Source of the DNA: Strigamia acuminata
Lineage: Eukaryota > Arthropoda > Chilopoda > Geophilomorpha > Linotaeniidae
Assembly (NCBI GenBank): GCA_949358305.1
Contig: OX442314.1
Span: 14,315,060 to 14,379,059 of the forward strand
DNA: 64,000 nt
Direction of reading: 5' to 3'
This document shows positions 34,901 to 49,295 of this stretch, one piece after another; positions within the stretch are counted from its first letter, which is position 1; each line of letters begins with the position of its first letter. Position numbers and translations under genes: made by a program. The notes below the pieces were generated by a model, which was not told the DNA's origin, made no database searches, and saw nothing but the letters and a program-made list of their open reading frames with translations.

Positions 34901-37900
34901 GATGGATCTAATTCAAAAGAAAATAATAATAGAAAGGTAAATTAATCTTCGAAAAAATAATTATGATATAAAACTTACCAACAAAGTGTTTTGCGCGTTT
35001 CAAGAGCCGTAATAGTAGATCGTAAATTTGATGCAAAATCATGACACTCTCCGCATTCATCGTTATCTCTTTTTGAGGACTTAGCATGGTCCTTGCAGTT
35101 CGATATGCTTGTCTAAAGCTATTACTAGGAACTAAATTTACAAGTAAAACTGCAGCGGCTAAACGAACATCAAATTACATCAATAAACATATATTAATTA
35201 AACATTCATTCTTTATTTTACCATGGCGAACTCGTTGATTAACATGAGCAATTAAAAAGTGTTCCACCCACGATTCCATATTTGCCAGCACCCACGAATG
35301 GGCAACTTTATTTCGAGGCACTTGCATTGCTAACCATTCTAGACATTGCTGAGGACAATACTCAGCAACCTGAAAATACTAAGAAATTTTAAACCTCTCG
35401 ATTAATCTTTTTGTTTGCCGAAATAATATACCGAACACTTACTTCCCAAATTCTCTGCAATATAAGATTTGTGAATGATGGCATGCCAGGAGGCCCACCC
35501 ACAAATTCCACCAACAGAGACAACAACTTGAAGAACGGTTGATTTAACTAGAAATAAACAATTAATTTATAATCAAAACAAAACGAAAATATTCGAATCT
35601 TAATGATAACAACCTCATTGTGTTTTGTTATAGCTTGAAATATCATCGTTATGATCTGCAGAGAAAAGATTAATTAATTAATTAATTAAACTAAATGTAT
35701 TTAATCTTCTTACGTGCGCTCCGAGTCTATCGTTCCATCTACACAAACTGAAAATAAGATTGCATGTCTGCCTTATATTGATATTGTCACGAATTTGTTG
35801 AAAAAGGAAAGGAAAACCCTGTAAAATCGTTTTGAAAAGCGAAATTAGTAGTCAATCTTAGCTACCAAATTAAAAAAAAATACCTTTCCACCAGCAACTG
35901 CACTTAAATCATTTTCAGATAACTGAAGGCGATGGTCATCGCCTCTAGATTTTTCAGCCAAAGTTGCAATCAATGTAATCATTTTTTCTAGGGACGCGGG
36001 CTTGTATTTATCGTCAACAATAGAGATCACATCATCGTCGTCGTCGTCGTCTTCATCCGATACCACATCGATCTGGAAAAGCAAATTTGTTCAACATTTT
36101 CGACTAAATAAATTTTTTAAAACTATTTCTATTACATATTCCGAACTCTTCTGTCCCAAATAAAAATTAACCATAATTGCTATAGCCTCAGTTGCAATTA
36201 AAAACTGCGATTCCTCTTCTCCCATTTTTGCAAATTCCAGAAGGAAAGTGAAATACTCCGTTAGATGTTTGCAATGTTGTTTGGCCCCATGTTCAATCAA
36301 CGATAGAAGTTTTCGAATGAAACGTGTGACACAAGAATACCGGCCAATTTGAGCTATGTCAACGTCGGAAGAGTCATCACTGAAAAGAATAATAGAAATG
36401 CTCGAGCAAACACTCAGCACAAAATATGAAATCATTCACCTGTCAACGTATGGCTGTAAATACAAAGCTGAATGCACGGGCTTTAACTTATTGATCACGT
36501 GAATACAAAGCCTTTGGAACATTTGTCGCACGACTTGATTGGGGCACTTGATCAATATTTGAACGGGCCACCAATCGTTTTCAGCCATATGGTCCATAAA
36601 CCACTAACATTCAAGATAAATTTATCCATATTTTCAAACAATATAATTAAAGCGATCACTTACCTCACAAGCACTTTGACTAGAATTACATTGTTTGGTT
36701 AACAACTCAATCCATTGCACCATTGTAGGTTTTTCTTTAGCATGAATTAATGTTTCCAAAACAAAAGAGGTGCTCAATTTTGAGGACATTAGTGTCACAT
36801 CCTTATGCTGCGACATCGTTTGTGGTATGTAACCGCAGATTTGCCACATGAAACTAAATGGATAAATTAATAAGCAGAAAATAAACAATAGTCCAACAAA
36901 AATTTACTTGAAATATGTGTGTTCAAAGATATTTTTATCCTGTAGAAACTGCATATTATCTTGCCAAATCCATTCAGCCAACTCTTTGGATAACTCGAAA
37001 TGCGGTTGATCGGTTTTACTACTTTCCGTTGATCTCAACGTCTTCAACTCCCCTTTAAGATCGGATGTGTCGGGTAAAGATCGCTCGTAAAACAACATGT
37101 AAGCACTATTTGTCTGGTAAATTATATAAAAAAAATTATCGAAATTTGTTAGAATTAAAGAAAAAAGTAAAATTTAAAAGCTAAAAACCTTTTCGAAAGA
37201 AAAATCCATAAACTTATCGGTAACCGAGTCGTAAGTCTTGCTCTGAAACAATTAAAAGGCTCTGAACTGTATAACACCGTATTAATTACAAATTTCTTAC
37301 AAATTTTACCGTCATTTCACCACCAAAACACTCGGCAGCAATTTGAGCAGGATCGAAAGGTTTAACTTCAGCGTCGTTGAAAAGAAACCTTTAAAATTTA
37401 GTCAAGAAATGTACATTAAATCAAAGTAACAATGTCAAACTGCGCTGCCTACCATTTATCTTTATTTAAAGACGTTCTATCTCGAATAAAACTATAATAG
37501 TGGCCTCCATCAGCTGTACCTGTGTGAACAGTTACTCCGATCAAATCGTACAGATAATTGTCCTCTTCGTCTTTCGAACAATCATCGACTAAAAAATACA
37601 ATAATTAATATCGCAGTATTGAGGCAATAAAAACAAATATTGTATTCACCTTTATATTGATCGGGCATCAAATTTTTTTCTATATACCCTGACATATCTA
37701 AGCGCAGTGGGAATGAGAAGTGAGTATTAACTTTCTCCTTCATCATGGTCACCATGTTGAAAGTGTAACGCATTGTGTTGAAACATATTATTTTGGGCAA
37801 TTTCTTAAAGCAAGCCCTATTAAAAACAACAATTAATTAATCAATTATAACAATTTTTGCAAAAAAAAAAAAAAAAAAAAAAATGTTATTACCTTTTCTC

Positions 37901-40900
37901 AGCTCTCACTTTTTTCCCACATTGAGAACATGTGTACATGTTGTCTCCTTCCAATGTGTCTTTTACTGTTACCTCATCAAGCGATTCCTAATTTAAATTT
38001 TAAAAATTACTACTACGCCATCACGTTTATGTCTAAACTTTACATATAAATTTCTCATGTCCGCAACTTGGCATCTAACTGTATAAAACTCTTCAATCGT
38101 TCTGCTTACATGAGGACAGTCCTTGAATTCAAATAAAATAAATACAATTTAACGGGACGTAATGTGCAATTAACCTACCAAAGAAACTACATTGTTCGTA
38201 ATAACACCACAAAACAAGGTCTTCACAAGTTCTTTTAATTGAGGTGTCATCTCTTCCAACTTGCTTATTAAATCGGTGAAAAATTCTGCCATGTCTTTCT
38301 GCTCGCCAGTATTTAACGGCTGATGATCCATTACATATACTTTACAAAAACTTTTGGGATTGTAAGCCTTGCGTTCGCTTTCCTGAAATTGAAAAACAAC
38401 AATGAGCAATTTCGTGAGTATTCAAATGTCAAGAATGCAACGTATCCTACTAGTAAGTAAGCAAACATTCGCTGCAGCTCATGCAATGTATTTTCATGTT
38501 TGCTTTCTTCGTTACACTGCTGTAAAAAAATGTACAACACTTTAAATTAGAATATCCAGGTTTTTTATAAAACAACCCACTCATTTTTATACTTTTGCTG
38601 CAAGTATTGAAACTCTTGCTTGAGGCATCATGTACAAATGTTGCATGCACGAAGCCATGTAACATGTTGCACCTAAATTTGTTAGGCCAACATAACCACA
38701 ATCAGATCGACCGTCTTCGTGAGGCCAATAATCCCAAGGATAAGGTGAATGCGAGTCTAGAAATTCAAAAAAGCAAAAATTATCCAAGTGTACTATAGAA
38801 TTTGTACATTTTTTGGTCGTACCAGGACTGTGTTGTTTCAGTAAACACTTATGCAATATTGTGTAATTTTCAATGCATTTTTTGATTAATTCTATTATTA
38901 AATCATACGCTGCTGATCTAGCTGTATTCGATTTACATTTGGGCAAAAACCGCTGTTTAGGACTCGGCAGAGCGAATAAACAATCAAATAATTGAATAAG
39001 AAAAGCCTAAAAAAAATATTATTTAAGCATATATCTTAATTACCCATTTTTTTTTTAAAAATTTAATAAAACTAAAGTTACCTGACCGTCTTGACTGAAT
39101 TTAAATGGCGGATTGTGTTTCATGACAGCAGTACATAATGTTAATAAACCGATAAGACCGTCATCTTCTACAGTCGCGTGTCGTGTTTCAAGAAAGTCTC
39201 GAGATAGGATCGACTCTACTAAATATTTGATCAAGTTGTCGAAATCCAATTTTGTTGTTTGCTAGAACGAAAAAATATACAAATCAACGATTGATCTAAC
39301 GTATACAAATCACCTTACCTGTTCGTTGAATTCCTTAATGATTTCATCGTCTAAACTGTCCACAAGACGACAAGCCAACCAGAAATAATCCCTACAAGCC
39401 GAACCGTACGGTTCTTTCCCATCTTCCTCGGGCTACAAAAGTTTAAAGCATTACGTACGTACATTACACATTACCAAACACTTTAAAAAAAAAAACATAC
39501 TTCTAGTCGCATACACTTCATCGCTTGTGCATCGGACAAAAAACTGAGTAAACAAGACAAAAGGGGAGCGATGTATTTTTGTCCACTTTTGCCGTCAATT
39601 GTTGTGCCCAAGCAAAGTCGGTACTGGCCGGTACACGCTTCCCTCCGAACTTCCGGCTAAAAATGCATTAAATTAATTTATTATTATTACACGGTATAAA
39701 TTTTTTATCTTTAGACCTCAGGATCATCTAGTAATAGTCTCTTCAAAAGTTTTGCCAATGTTGACCTGCTAAAAAACGCCGCTTTTACCGCATCGCATGA
39801 AAAAGACCAATGCACAAGCAGGCCAATGGTGTAATGAACAACTTGCGCACGACCCCAGAATCCTGTCTTATAGAAATTTGGATCTTTCAACGTTGCAGCT
39901 TCCTCCAAAACGTGCATCAAAGTGTTCATAACAGGTTCTACTTCCATTAACTCGAGCATAGCCTTAAATGAAAATTTAAATCAGAAAAAGAAATACAATT
40001 TCAAATGTTGTTAGAACTTTACGGAATTTAATCGTGGTATTAACGACTTCTCATTGCTCCCTCGTCTGTTCTTCTTAGTTTTCTTACGCGGCGTCTCGTA
40101 TTTATCGATGACGTCTTCCCGAATAACTTGTAGTTCATTCGGATCAATTCCAAATTGATTAATAAGTTTTAACAAATAAGCTAAACAATCTTGCTTCCAC
40201 TGCAATTTAAAAAAATATACACATAGAAATAAAAAATGAATTAAAGAATCATTCAATTCAATTCAATTTACTTCATTTCCATCTTCTCCCTCGCTCGATT
40301 GCAAGACACCAGACATAAAAATCCCGAATATGTGCCGCAAACCACCTTGCTTAATAAATTCTTCGGTGAAACTCAAATCTTGTTCACACTTGCTGTCGGA
40401 GACTTCTTTATTTACATTGTCACCGTCCCCAACGCATAACTGGAAAATATAACCATAATCAATTTAACCCAAATTAAAAAGGATAAAATATAAACTAACA
40501 GTTTTAGTTGTAGAACGACTAGGTTTAGCCAATGATTCCACAATTTGCAGAGAATACATTAATTTCTGTGGACTTGCAGGATCAATCAAGTTCTCAAAAG
40601 ATGATTCATTCGACCTGTCGATCGACTACAAATAAAAATTCAATTACAAATTATTCTAAAACATTAATTCACAATTTACTCACCTTTGAAACGAGACTCT
40701 GAAATCCTTGCAGAATTGTTGGGCATGTGGGCAGCATCATTAATAATTCCCAAACCCGTCTGGACAATAATTGTCCCTTCGTATGAGGCATCCAATCCTA
40801 AAAATCAATTTCAAAACATTAAATTTTAAATTGTGCTCTTTGAACTCACACGCAAATGCTTACCCCAATATTTTTCACAAATTTGAGAGAACTCAGCTGT

Positions 40901-43900
40901 TGCATTAAACAAAAAAGTTGTTCAAAATGACTAGTTTGCAATAAAAGTTCCATTGGCAACTTGAATCTGGGAGGAGCCGGTAACTGAGAAGTAGGTTCTA
41001 AACCTTCGCGTTTTCTTTGCGGCCTTGCAGCACCGACAGAGACGAACACCAACTGCAAAATTGCAATATTATTGCAACAAACTCCACTTTATTATCCCCA
41101 AAATCAAATCTAACCTGCATATCTTTGAAACCCATATCCTGTAACGTCCGTTCGTCTAAATCTGCCGACAACTCTTGACCTTGACTGATCATCCGAATTG
41201 GTCCTTCAGTAGGTGGCATCCCAGACGAGGTCTCACTGTACTCTTGAGTACTTGAACCAGATTCCTAAAATGTTCATTTATTTTTTAATATTTCAGATCC
41301 GTTAAGATACAAATTTTTGTTTCATAAGTTTATTACCGTGCTTTTTCGTTTTTGTTGCTGCACGCGTTGCAACTGTTCCCACCAACGAGTAACTTCGGCC
41401 CTTAGTTCAGCAACGTAATCAGATCCCAACATTTCGAAGGTCACTTTATCGGACAATCCACCAGGTTGGCAAACAATACGGAGTGGAGTCGCTTGCTTCT
41501 CGGCTAAGCTTTTCTGGTGTCGCATGATGCCGCAACCGTCCAAATACCACAACCGCAAGTGGTAGGAATATCTTTACAATTGAATTAAATTTTAACGAAA
41601 ACGACTATCAATACCGTACTTCTTCGATTTCCCCTTAATTGGCACATTAATGCCTAATCTGGTGAAAATCGAAGAAATACCTCGGATAAAAAATTTACCG
41701 TCTCAGAAAGGTTTCTAAATGAGTTTTTAATAAGAGAAGTCCTCTTTGAATTATTATTAAATTAGCATCTTCGGCTTCATCCAATTGCTGCGATGCGGTG
41801 TACAAATTATTCATACAGCGTTCAATAAATTCATCTTCCTTCTCGAGTGTCCCGTGATGAACTGTAAAACAAAAATATATTACAACAGACTTGTATTTAA
41901 CCATTTTGAAAACAAATCAACTTACTATTGATGTAATAACTGTTTAAATATTGAATTGCTGCCATGCTCACGTCAGTATTTTCGGCTCGAAGGGCAATAC
42001 CCCAAAGTTGATCCATTCCAGATAACTGCAAATACATTTAAATTAAATTCGAAACGAATAATTTTTTAAATCAAAACATTAACATCTACGTCAGAAACTG
42101 AAGTTTCATCAGATGCAGAAGCAGCGAGATGCGTAAGACTACTTAATTGCTGATATAAATTCAACGCCGTCATACTTGTAGTTTCAGGCAGTAGCAACGG
42201 CATCTAATAATTTAAAATGCAATTAAATTTGTATTATTCATAACTGAAATCAAAAATACAAATATAAAACGCGTACCTTTTCCAAGAAAATGTGTTTAAA
42301 TGTGTCTAAACCCATTGCATGTTGATCTTTATTTTTTGCTTGATTCAGCAACCAACTGAATAATTCGTCGGAACATTCCTGATCGAAAGCCAGGCAACTC
42401 CAAAGTGTGTCTACTTGCTCCAAAGTTAATCCTAAATAATAACCAATTTGTATTACACTTCACTCTGTATTCACAGTCAACCTAAACTCACTGAAATTAT
42501 CTGGTGAACCCATAGAAGAAAACACACAAGTTAGAAATTGCAGCCTCACTTGAATTTCAGTTTGATGACTACACCTGCAAGTGATAAACATTCAGTTATG
42601 AAATATTAACACAGAGTCTTTCAACAACTCCATACATGAGAGGTGAATGAATCTCCATTTTCTTAGCGATGGTTGTGTATGTAAGAAGATTATTGAAAAA
42701 ATGTTTCATCATTTTGTGCTCCCTTTCTGCCCATCTAAGTGACGATACATAAAAACATTAATAACACGATACCAACATTTCAATTTCAATTTACAATGTA
42801 ATTGCATGAGTATCCATCCCAACTCTGTACTGTTGAAAAGACCCAAATAATTTGGGAAGTAACCGAAGTGATATGACAACAGATCTGATGTAAAAATAAA
42901 TAATCATATGTATATTCCTTAAATTAACTAAATTCGGTTCTACCGATTTATGGCCAAATTTTCCAAGCAACCTTCAATAAATTTCATTCGAATAAGTCTA
43001 TCGGTGGACCAACAAACCAAATTGCACAAAGTTTTCTCCGTTTCCGTTGCTAAACCTTCTCCTAATTGTCCCTGCAAGCAAAAATAAATTGAGTACATCC
43101 ACTTTCACATTGCACACGCATCACGTACGACAATTTCGTCTTGAATCAAATCCCAAAGTAGAGTATGGCCAGGCTTGCACACTTTTTCAATATCGAAATG
43201 CCCTGCAGCGAATTGTTGTTCTTTAGGTCCATATCGATGAAACACTATTAATAACAATTATTTTCCCCCTAGTTAAGCGTAACTATCAACCGTCATTACC
43301 TTTCGCCTGATGCACGTGAGATCGATACATGGAGTTCATCGTATTGAAATGCTGGTGCATTTGTTGCGAGTTTAGATGAGATTGCGTTCTTGCGGTCAAC
43401 TGGACCAATTCCTCATCGCAGCCGGACTCCTCGCCATCAAAATCGGCCATGTTTTTTTCCGACTTATTGCTGTTGCGTGAACTGCAACTTCCGTCGTCAG
43501 GACTGAGAATATCTTCTACCATATCACTAAAAAGAAAATGAACGAGTCAAAACATTTAAGTTAAAATCATTTAATTTCGAACGTTACCTGGGTTCACGGA
43601 TGTGACGTTGAGAGTGCATGTGTTCTAAATACTCACGACAGTCATAAATTTCATTTTCAGCAGCTTCTGCTAGTTGTGGATATTCCCGAGCGGCCATTTC
43701 CGGCTCTTGAGAGTCGCAAAAGACAGGAGTGGCGCCCGTGTTTTGATTTTTCCCCTCTTCGTCCGTTTTTACATCATCGATTTTCTCGTTTGTGATTTTT
43801 GCCACGATACTTTCCACTTCGAGAATACTTGCATCGAGTTCACCCTCTTTCGACCCAACAGACTGCGATTTTTTCTCGATTTCCTTGTTTTGTTTACTCT

Positions 43901-46900
43901 CATTTACATTTTCGCCCGCATTCGTCTTCAACTCACTTTCCTCGTCAGTTTTGTGCTCAAACTCTTCAGTTTCTACGAGTCTCCTCTGTACCAATTTCTC
44001 CTTCACATTCTCTTCGAGCAAATCTTTAATCGACAAATCCGCTTGCATTCCACGATAACACTCTTCTTTATCGTCGGTCAATTCTGAAAACACCCTACTC
44101 GCTCTCTTTAAGTTCTCTTCTAGATTTATTTTTGCAGCTGCCATTTCGTCTACATCCAGTTCTTTCGATTGAACCGCTTTTCCACGTCCGGTTAAAAACG
44201 TTTTCTCGCCGATTCTGTGTGTATTTCTCAACTTCTGTCTGTGCCGATACATCTTGCAACGTGTTTCCTGAACTTTATCATCCACCGACGAATCCTCATT
44301 GCCAGAATCATCGTCGGTCTCACTCATGGTACTTAATCCGCTTACTCGTAATCCTGAATTATCACCCACTCCTTCACAATCAGTAGGTAAAGAATCGTTA
44401 CTGACATTACTTAAATCGGTATCCAAAGCCGCACTACTCGCGGAGCTGTCATCAATTTCCGCTATTTCTCCAGGTTCGCGACGGGAAATCATACGTTTTC
44501 TATTCTTTTGTCTGTGATGAAGAGCTTTTTTCTTCCTAGCCAATTGCTGCAATCTTTTCTTCACCCCTTCCTCACTTCCCTCATTGCTACTTGCTCGTTT
44601 GTCACTAAGTTGTGAACTATCAGGCTACAAAATAAATAAAAAATTCAATTTAATCCGTGTCTAACTCTAAAAATAGGACAACTTACTTCACTAGTATTCT
44701 GAACTGGCTGGCAATCACTCGGTTCTTCTTCATCGCTATTGCTGGCCTCAACGCTAACACTGTGTTCACTACTACTCACATTGCGCTTAGCGGTTGTACC
44801 CAGAGTAACTGATTTTTTAAAAATTTCAAAAAAATCAGATTCTGAATTTTATTATTTAATAAAATAAAAATTGGTACCTTTTTCTAATTCAGACACATTT
44901 ATTGAACCTTTTAACATGGCAGTAAATGGTGAATGAGAGGTGGGATATTCGGCCATAGCCATAGTGCCGTGAGGAGTTCCTCCGCTTGACCAAATAAATT
45001 TTATTAGAGCGGACGCAAGACACAATGTCTGAAAAGCATTTATGTTTTAGAATTGTACATTTTATCCCACATTTATATCTTTTCTCCCTAATACCTGTTC
45101 TGTGTGTTCTTTCGGTTCTAATTTACATAACAAACAATACAGATGTAGAGCGGGATGCGCCTCGAAATTTTTAATTAACGGCGGTAGCAAGTCATGAACT
45201 TGTTTACTACAATGCTTTAATTGTGCAGCTGCCCAAATGCAGTCAATGTGGTCATTGGTTATTCGACCCTCGGTGGCAAGAAAATTGAGCACGTAATGAC
45301 TTTGCTTTATAATCTGTAAAAAAACAAAATAATTATAAATAGAAGCAAATGATAACTCTATAGAATTTAATTTAAACATACTTCTACGTGTAAATTTGGT
45401 CCAAAAATGTGTTCAATAACTTTATTTTGAATAAGCCAATTAGCTAATGCCAAACCAACACTTTCGGTCTCCATGAAAGTTTCACTGTTGCATAACTCGG
45501 TGTACATATTTATATGATTCTAAATAGATAAATAAATAAACAAATAGAAATTTCAATTGAAAACCTTTTCAATACATTGATTTGAGCAATTCCAGCCAGT
45601 CTCATTGTAAGGGTAGAACTTGTAAAATATTTAAAAGCAAGATCTAAGCCTTCTCTGTCAAAGGTCAGATGGGCATCCAATGGATCTTTAACGGCTGTCC
45701 ACATAAACTCTGACATGTTTCTTGTCCCAGTCACTCTCAAATCTTTATCAGATAATTTGCACATGTATCTGAAAAAAATTAAATTTAATTAATTTGTAAA
45801 AACACAAAAATCACATTACCTAATGACATTCGTCCTTAGTGGGACAAGACATTGCACTATTGTACCAATATTCATCCATAGTTTAAGCTAGATAAAAAAG
45901 TTTTTAGTTATTTATTTTTATAATTGCGTGATTTAAGAAAAATACAAGCGTACATTTGAAACAACTGCTATCATCGCGTGAGCCAATGAAAAGGGAAGAG
46001 TTTCTGGTGAGGCACTGTGAAATGCAGCAGTCATAGCATTAATTCCGCCTTGGTCGCAAAAGAAACACACATTCCGCACCAAAAACACTGGAATCTCCGG
46101 ATCCTACAATTAGAAGTGAGAGCGAATTAGCCAGATTAAAAATTTTTCAATAAAAGGCAAATATAGAAAATCATGTTTGCGACAAAACTCCAATGTTGAG
46201 ATCTATTAAGCGGAAATGACTCAGGTTGGTAGATCTGCACTCTGAAGTTTTCCACCATTTGAACTTTTATCAATGTTAGAAGAAGGTTTCAAGATTTCGA
46301 CTTTTTCTCGCTTTAACTTACATTTGTATCACAATAAATACCAAGTGCAGCAATCTCTTGCTGAGAAATTTCCTGTAAAAAACAAAATTCACTCACATGT
46401 TGATGATCTTCTGAAAACTGTAACATTGGAAAATGAAGTATCAGAATTTACACGCTATTTTTATTTTACTCACTTTAAACTGATCGTTATTAATGAAAAA
46501 AAAAACAACTAAACTTTTAATTTTTTTTTAAATTTTTTTCTAATTTTTTTTTTTTTTTTTTTTTTAATTTTTAAATGTTTTAAAATGAGAAAGAAAAAAA
46601 TAGATATAATATAATTACCTCCATTTTGGAATGAACACTGTGCTTATAAGCAACGTAGAGTGGAAAATTTAGGAGAAACACTTTGGAAATAAAATGCAAT
46701 AACTTTTCGTTGTCGTCTAACGACCATTCGTCCTCATCACTTTCAAGCATCGTTCGAACATGCAGAGAGGAGACCTGCTCCTTTGCATTTTCACATTTGG
46801 CTTTAGAATCACTGTTCAACCCATCTTTATCACTTTTGTCTTTTTCAATTGGTAACTCTACTATAGATAATTCCCTTTTTCCTATAATCTGTGCGAAGTT

Positions 46901-47468
46901 GCTTTTCCCCGAATTCTGGAGGTCCTCTGCTAATTGATTTAAAAATTGCAAAGAAATACGTAAAATATTCTGAATCAAATTGTTGAACGCTTCAAATAAT
47001 TTCGCTTCCTTGTAGCAACAAGTACATTGCCTGAAAATACACAAAAATAATAATAATAATAACATTTTTTTGAAAAATAAATTTAATAAAAATCTTTTAT
47101 TCACTTACTTTTGAGCCCAGCCCTGCACATAAGTACACACTGTGGCGACATCGCTCTTTTTAACAGTGATGGTTTCAATGCAATTACTTTTCAGTTCATC
47201 TTGAGTAAATAAATACGAAGAAAAAATATCATCATTATTAACAAAAGATGATGCATGTTGCACTTGAAATCGAAATCAAAATTCATTTAAAATACAATTG
47301 GGCTTTTTCAACGTAAATCTAGTAAGTGTTTAGAGGTTTTAGTTTCGAAAGAACGAAGCGAAAGGAAAGAAAGAATGGGATAAAACCTTTCAACTTGAAC
47401 ACTGATGATATTCAGTTCAACTTACATGTATGCAGAAGGTCCAGCAATTCTGAACACAAATCACACAT
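31923..47468 (-). CDS. USP34: USP34/puffyeye giant ubiquitin-specific protease
   Basis: Very large cysteine deubiquitinase; USP34 acts in Wnt/axin and DNA-damage signalling in mammals, and Drosophila puffyeye regulates Myc and growth. Dozens of short-intron exons run from ATG at 47468 (MCDLC; exon 47468-47426) to TGA at 31923-31925. I checked the first three junctions, and scattered exons follow the human protein order throughout. Landmarks: the CTCCYKEAKLFEAFN segment near 47.0 kb; an acidic Ser-rich region at 43.3-44.6 kb with EKNMADFDGEESG; a ubiquitin-like region at 41.0-41.6 kb. The USP domain lies at 37.3-38.8 kb, with the Cys box NLGATCYM (Cys codon 38662-38664), a CSQCGKK zinc motif near 37.93 kb, the His box GGHYYSF (His codon 37500-37502) and NDAEVKPFD (Asp codon 37373-37375). 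The C-terminal helical-repeat exons follow, ending in a KRRK tail. Catalytic residues are intact. I did not refine every exon edge. Intron repeats include a poly(A) tract at 37861-37883. Confidence 0.96.
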
Positions 47469-47880
47469 TTTCTTAAACACACAATTTAATAATCAATACC
47501 AGTCTTGACAATATGCATGTACTGGTTGATGAAAGTTACTATATCTAGACCCGAAGTGACAAAGTTATGTCACTAATCACAATGAGAATTGTTCAAAATT
47601 TCTCAGGATATTTCGCTCCCGCCATATTGTAGGAAAATGCGTCACTAGATGGCGACATAGTAAACACGTCCCGAAATACGTTCGGCAAAGGAAGATACTC
47701 GAGATGATGTTCGTTACAAAATCTTTATTTTGAATGAAAATTTAAAATAAAGTTGTATAAAAAAATCGATCTGATATTTACTGTAAAATTAATTTTAATA
47801 CGGTCATTACACACACGCTTATTTGCGACTTGACAACGGTAGCATTAAAGGCGGGAAATTCAAACTCAAATTTGAATTTT
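47469..47880. promoter_or_regulatory. USP34 upstream region and tetraspanin A 3' flank
   Basis: 412 bp between the USP34 start and the stop of the upstream tetraspanin, both on the minus strand. A USP34 promoter is expected here. No TATA box is obvious. On the minus strand a CCGCCATATT-type segment near 47620-47640 is the only CG-richer patch. Confidence 0.35.
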
Positions 47881-49295
47881 TTAACGAGAATAATTCTTTT
47901 TAACATTGTCCAAACGATAAAATTGATGTGTTTCTGGACACTCAGGCACTTTGTCACATTCAGCAACTGGAGAAGCTTTTTTAATTTTAGTAACATAACT
48001 TTTCCTCGCCGTCGCCTGTTTTTCCTCCATTTTAAAACGTGGTGGTGCGGAATGTGCTGTCGGAAATTCAGTCGTAGTTTTACAGGACAATAAATAGTAG
48101 CCATCGTGTCGCCTGTGACAATGTGGCTTTGGTGTTCGAGACTTTTCTTTTGGTATACACTTTGAACGTTCACTAGCTTTATTTTTATCATCACATACCG
48201 GTTCACATGACTTTAAAGAACAACCAAGGTCATATTTAAACTATTTCTTCTAATTATCCTATCGTACCTTTGATTTTCTGGTAAAAATATACCCCGATGT
48301 GGCGAGACAATGATCTCCTTGATTTACCGCTTCACAGTGAGCTGTGTAAATTAATCTACTCATCATCGTAACAATTATCTAATTGGAAAGAAGATGGAAT
48401 ACTTTTTATTTCATATAAAAATTTTGCAAAACAAAATATAACCAGTAAAATTATTAAAGAAATAATTAATCCAAGAAGTGACCAATATAAATCTTTGACA
48501 AATAAGGCAAATTTTGATGTACATCCGTCAGTGTACAGTATTGATTCAGAATCACTCTGAATATCAATATTTTCTATCGAATTCAAAATACCGTAATGGA
48601 CGCAAGGACAATTAGCTCTTGAATTGCAACAACTGAATGGCACATTATCGTGTGAACTAATATTTAGAAGAAGATGAAATTACATTAGAAATAATTTTAT
48701 AAACACAACTATTTAGAATTCACTCGTCTTCACGTTGAGGTAAAATTAATGGCAAATATTTGACACGAATCCAATTTACATCAAACCAATCTTTATATCC
48801 GTTTCGACCGCAACACTCGAATATCATTTGTAAAAAATCAATCTTTTCTTTCATGTTTCCATTTACCCTATAATTATGCATGTGCGTTTCAATGTTCTTG
48901 TCGATTCGCTTTTCTACAGATGCGATAATCCAAATGCAAAGCGCCAAGTTGGTTACAAATAAAGCTAGAATTACTCCACTTGTAATCAACTGGTAAATTA
49001 CTCTCCTCATCTCCTCTTTATAATTGCAAGTGGTCATAATCTTTTTAATTAATAACCATCCATCTAATTGATACATGCTGGCAACAAGATGGAATAATCC
49101 AGTTATCATTAACATAATTGGTACAACTATGGCTTCTAGCGACCCAAGGGGTCCATGGTGATCATGCAGGGTGTATATTTGAAAAAGCAAAAGGCCAATG
49201 AGAATCATAACTAAAATCAATGAAATGCTTATGATCACAATAATTAATCCTGCCATAAATTTGCGTTCTTCTACTGTCAACTTGTTACACGCCAT
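47881..49295 (-). CDS. RDS/peripherin-like tetraspanin A
   Basis: Four-pass membrane protein of the RDS/ROM1-like tetraspanin group. Model: exons 49295-48724, 48656-48403, 48341-48268, 48210-47881, giving exactly 410 codons (409 aa). Membrane helices lie near residues 14-40, 55-80, 100-126 and in exon 2 (LYWSLLGLIISLIILLVIFCF). The large loop carries the CCG-type motif FECCGRNGYKDWF and the RDS-type VPFSCCN with a downstream Cys. The 61-bp intron 48402-48342 is inferred: removing it joins KFLYEIK in frame to the downstream basic exons, as in copy B. Without that splice the protein ends at 48356 (290 aa). The tail is Lys/Arg/Cys-rich and presumably cytosolic. It is a tandem paralogue of the gene at 49772-51283. 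Function in insects is unknown to me. Confidence 0.82.

Noticed and set aside
43674-44087. Plus-strand ORF of 137 aa inside USP34
   Set aside because: Antisense shadow of the acidic USP34 exon 43584-44564. Its Phe/Leu-rich content is the reverse of Glu/Lys codons.
46273-46512. Plus-strand ORF of 79 aa
   Set aside because: Overlaps a real minus-strand USP34 exon (near 46325-46375, ending EIAALGIYCDTN) and an intron; no independent support.
48268-48366. Separate gene starting MMSR on the overlapping ATGATGAGTAG
   Set aside because: A 61-bp intron joins the upstream tetraspanin in frame to the same exons, and the tandem copy has a comparable tail.
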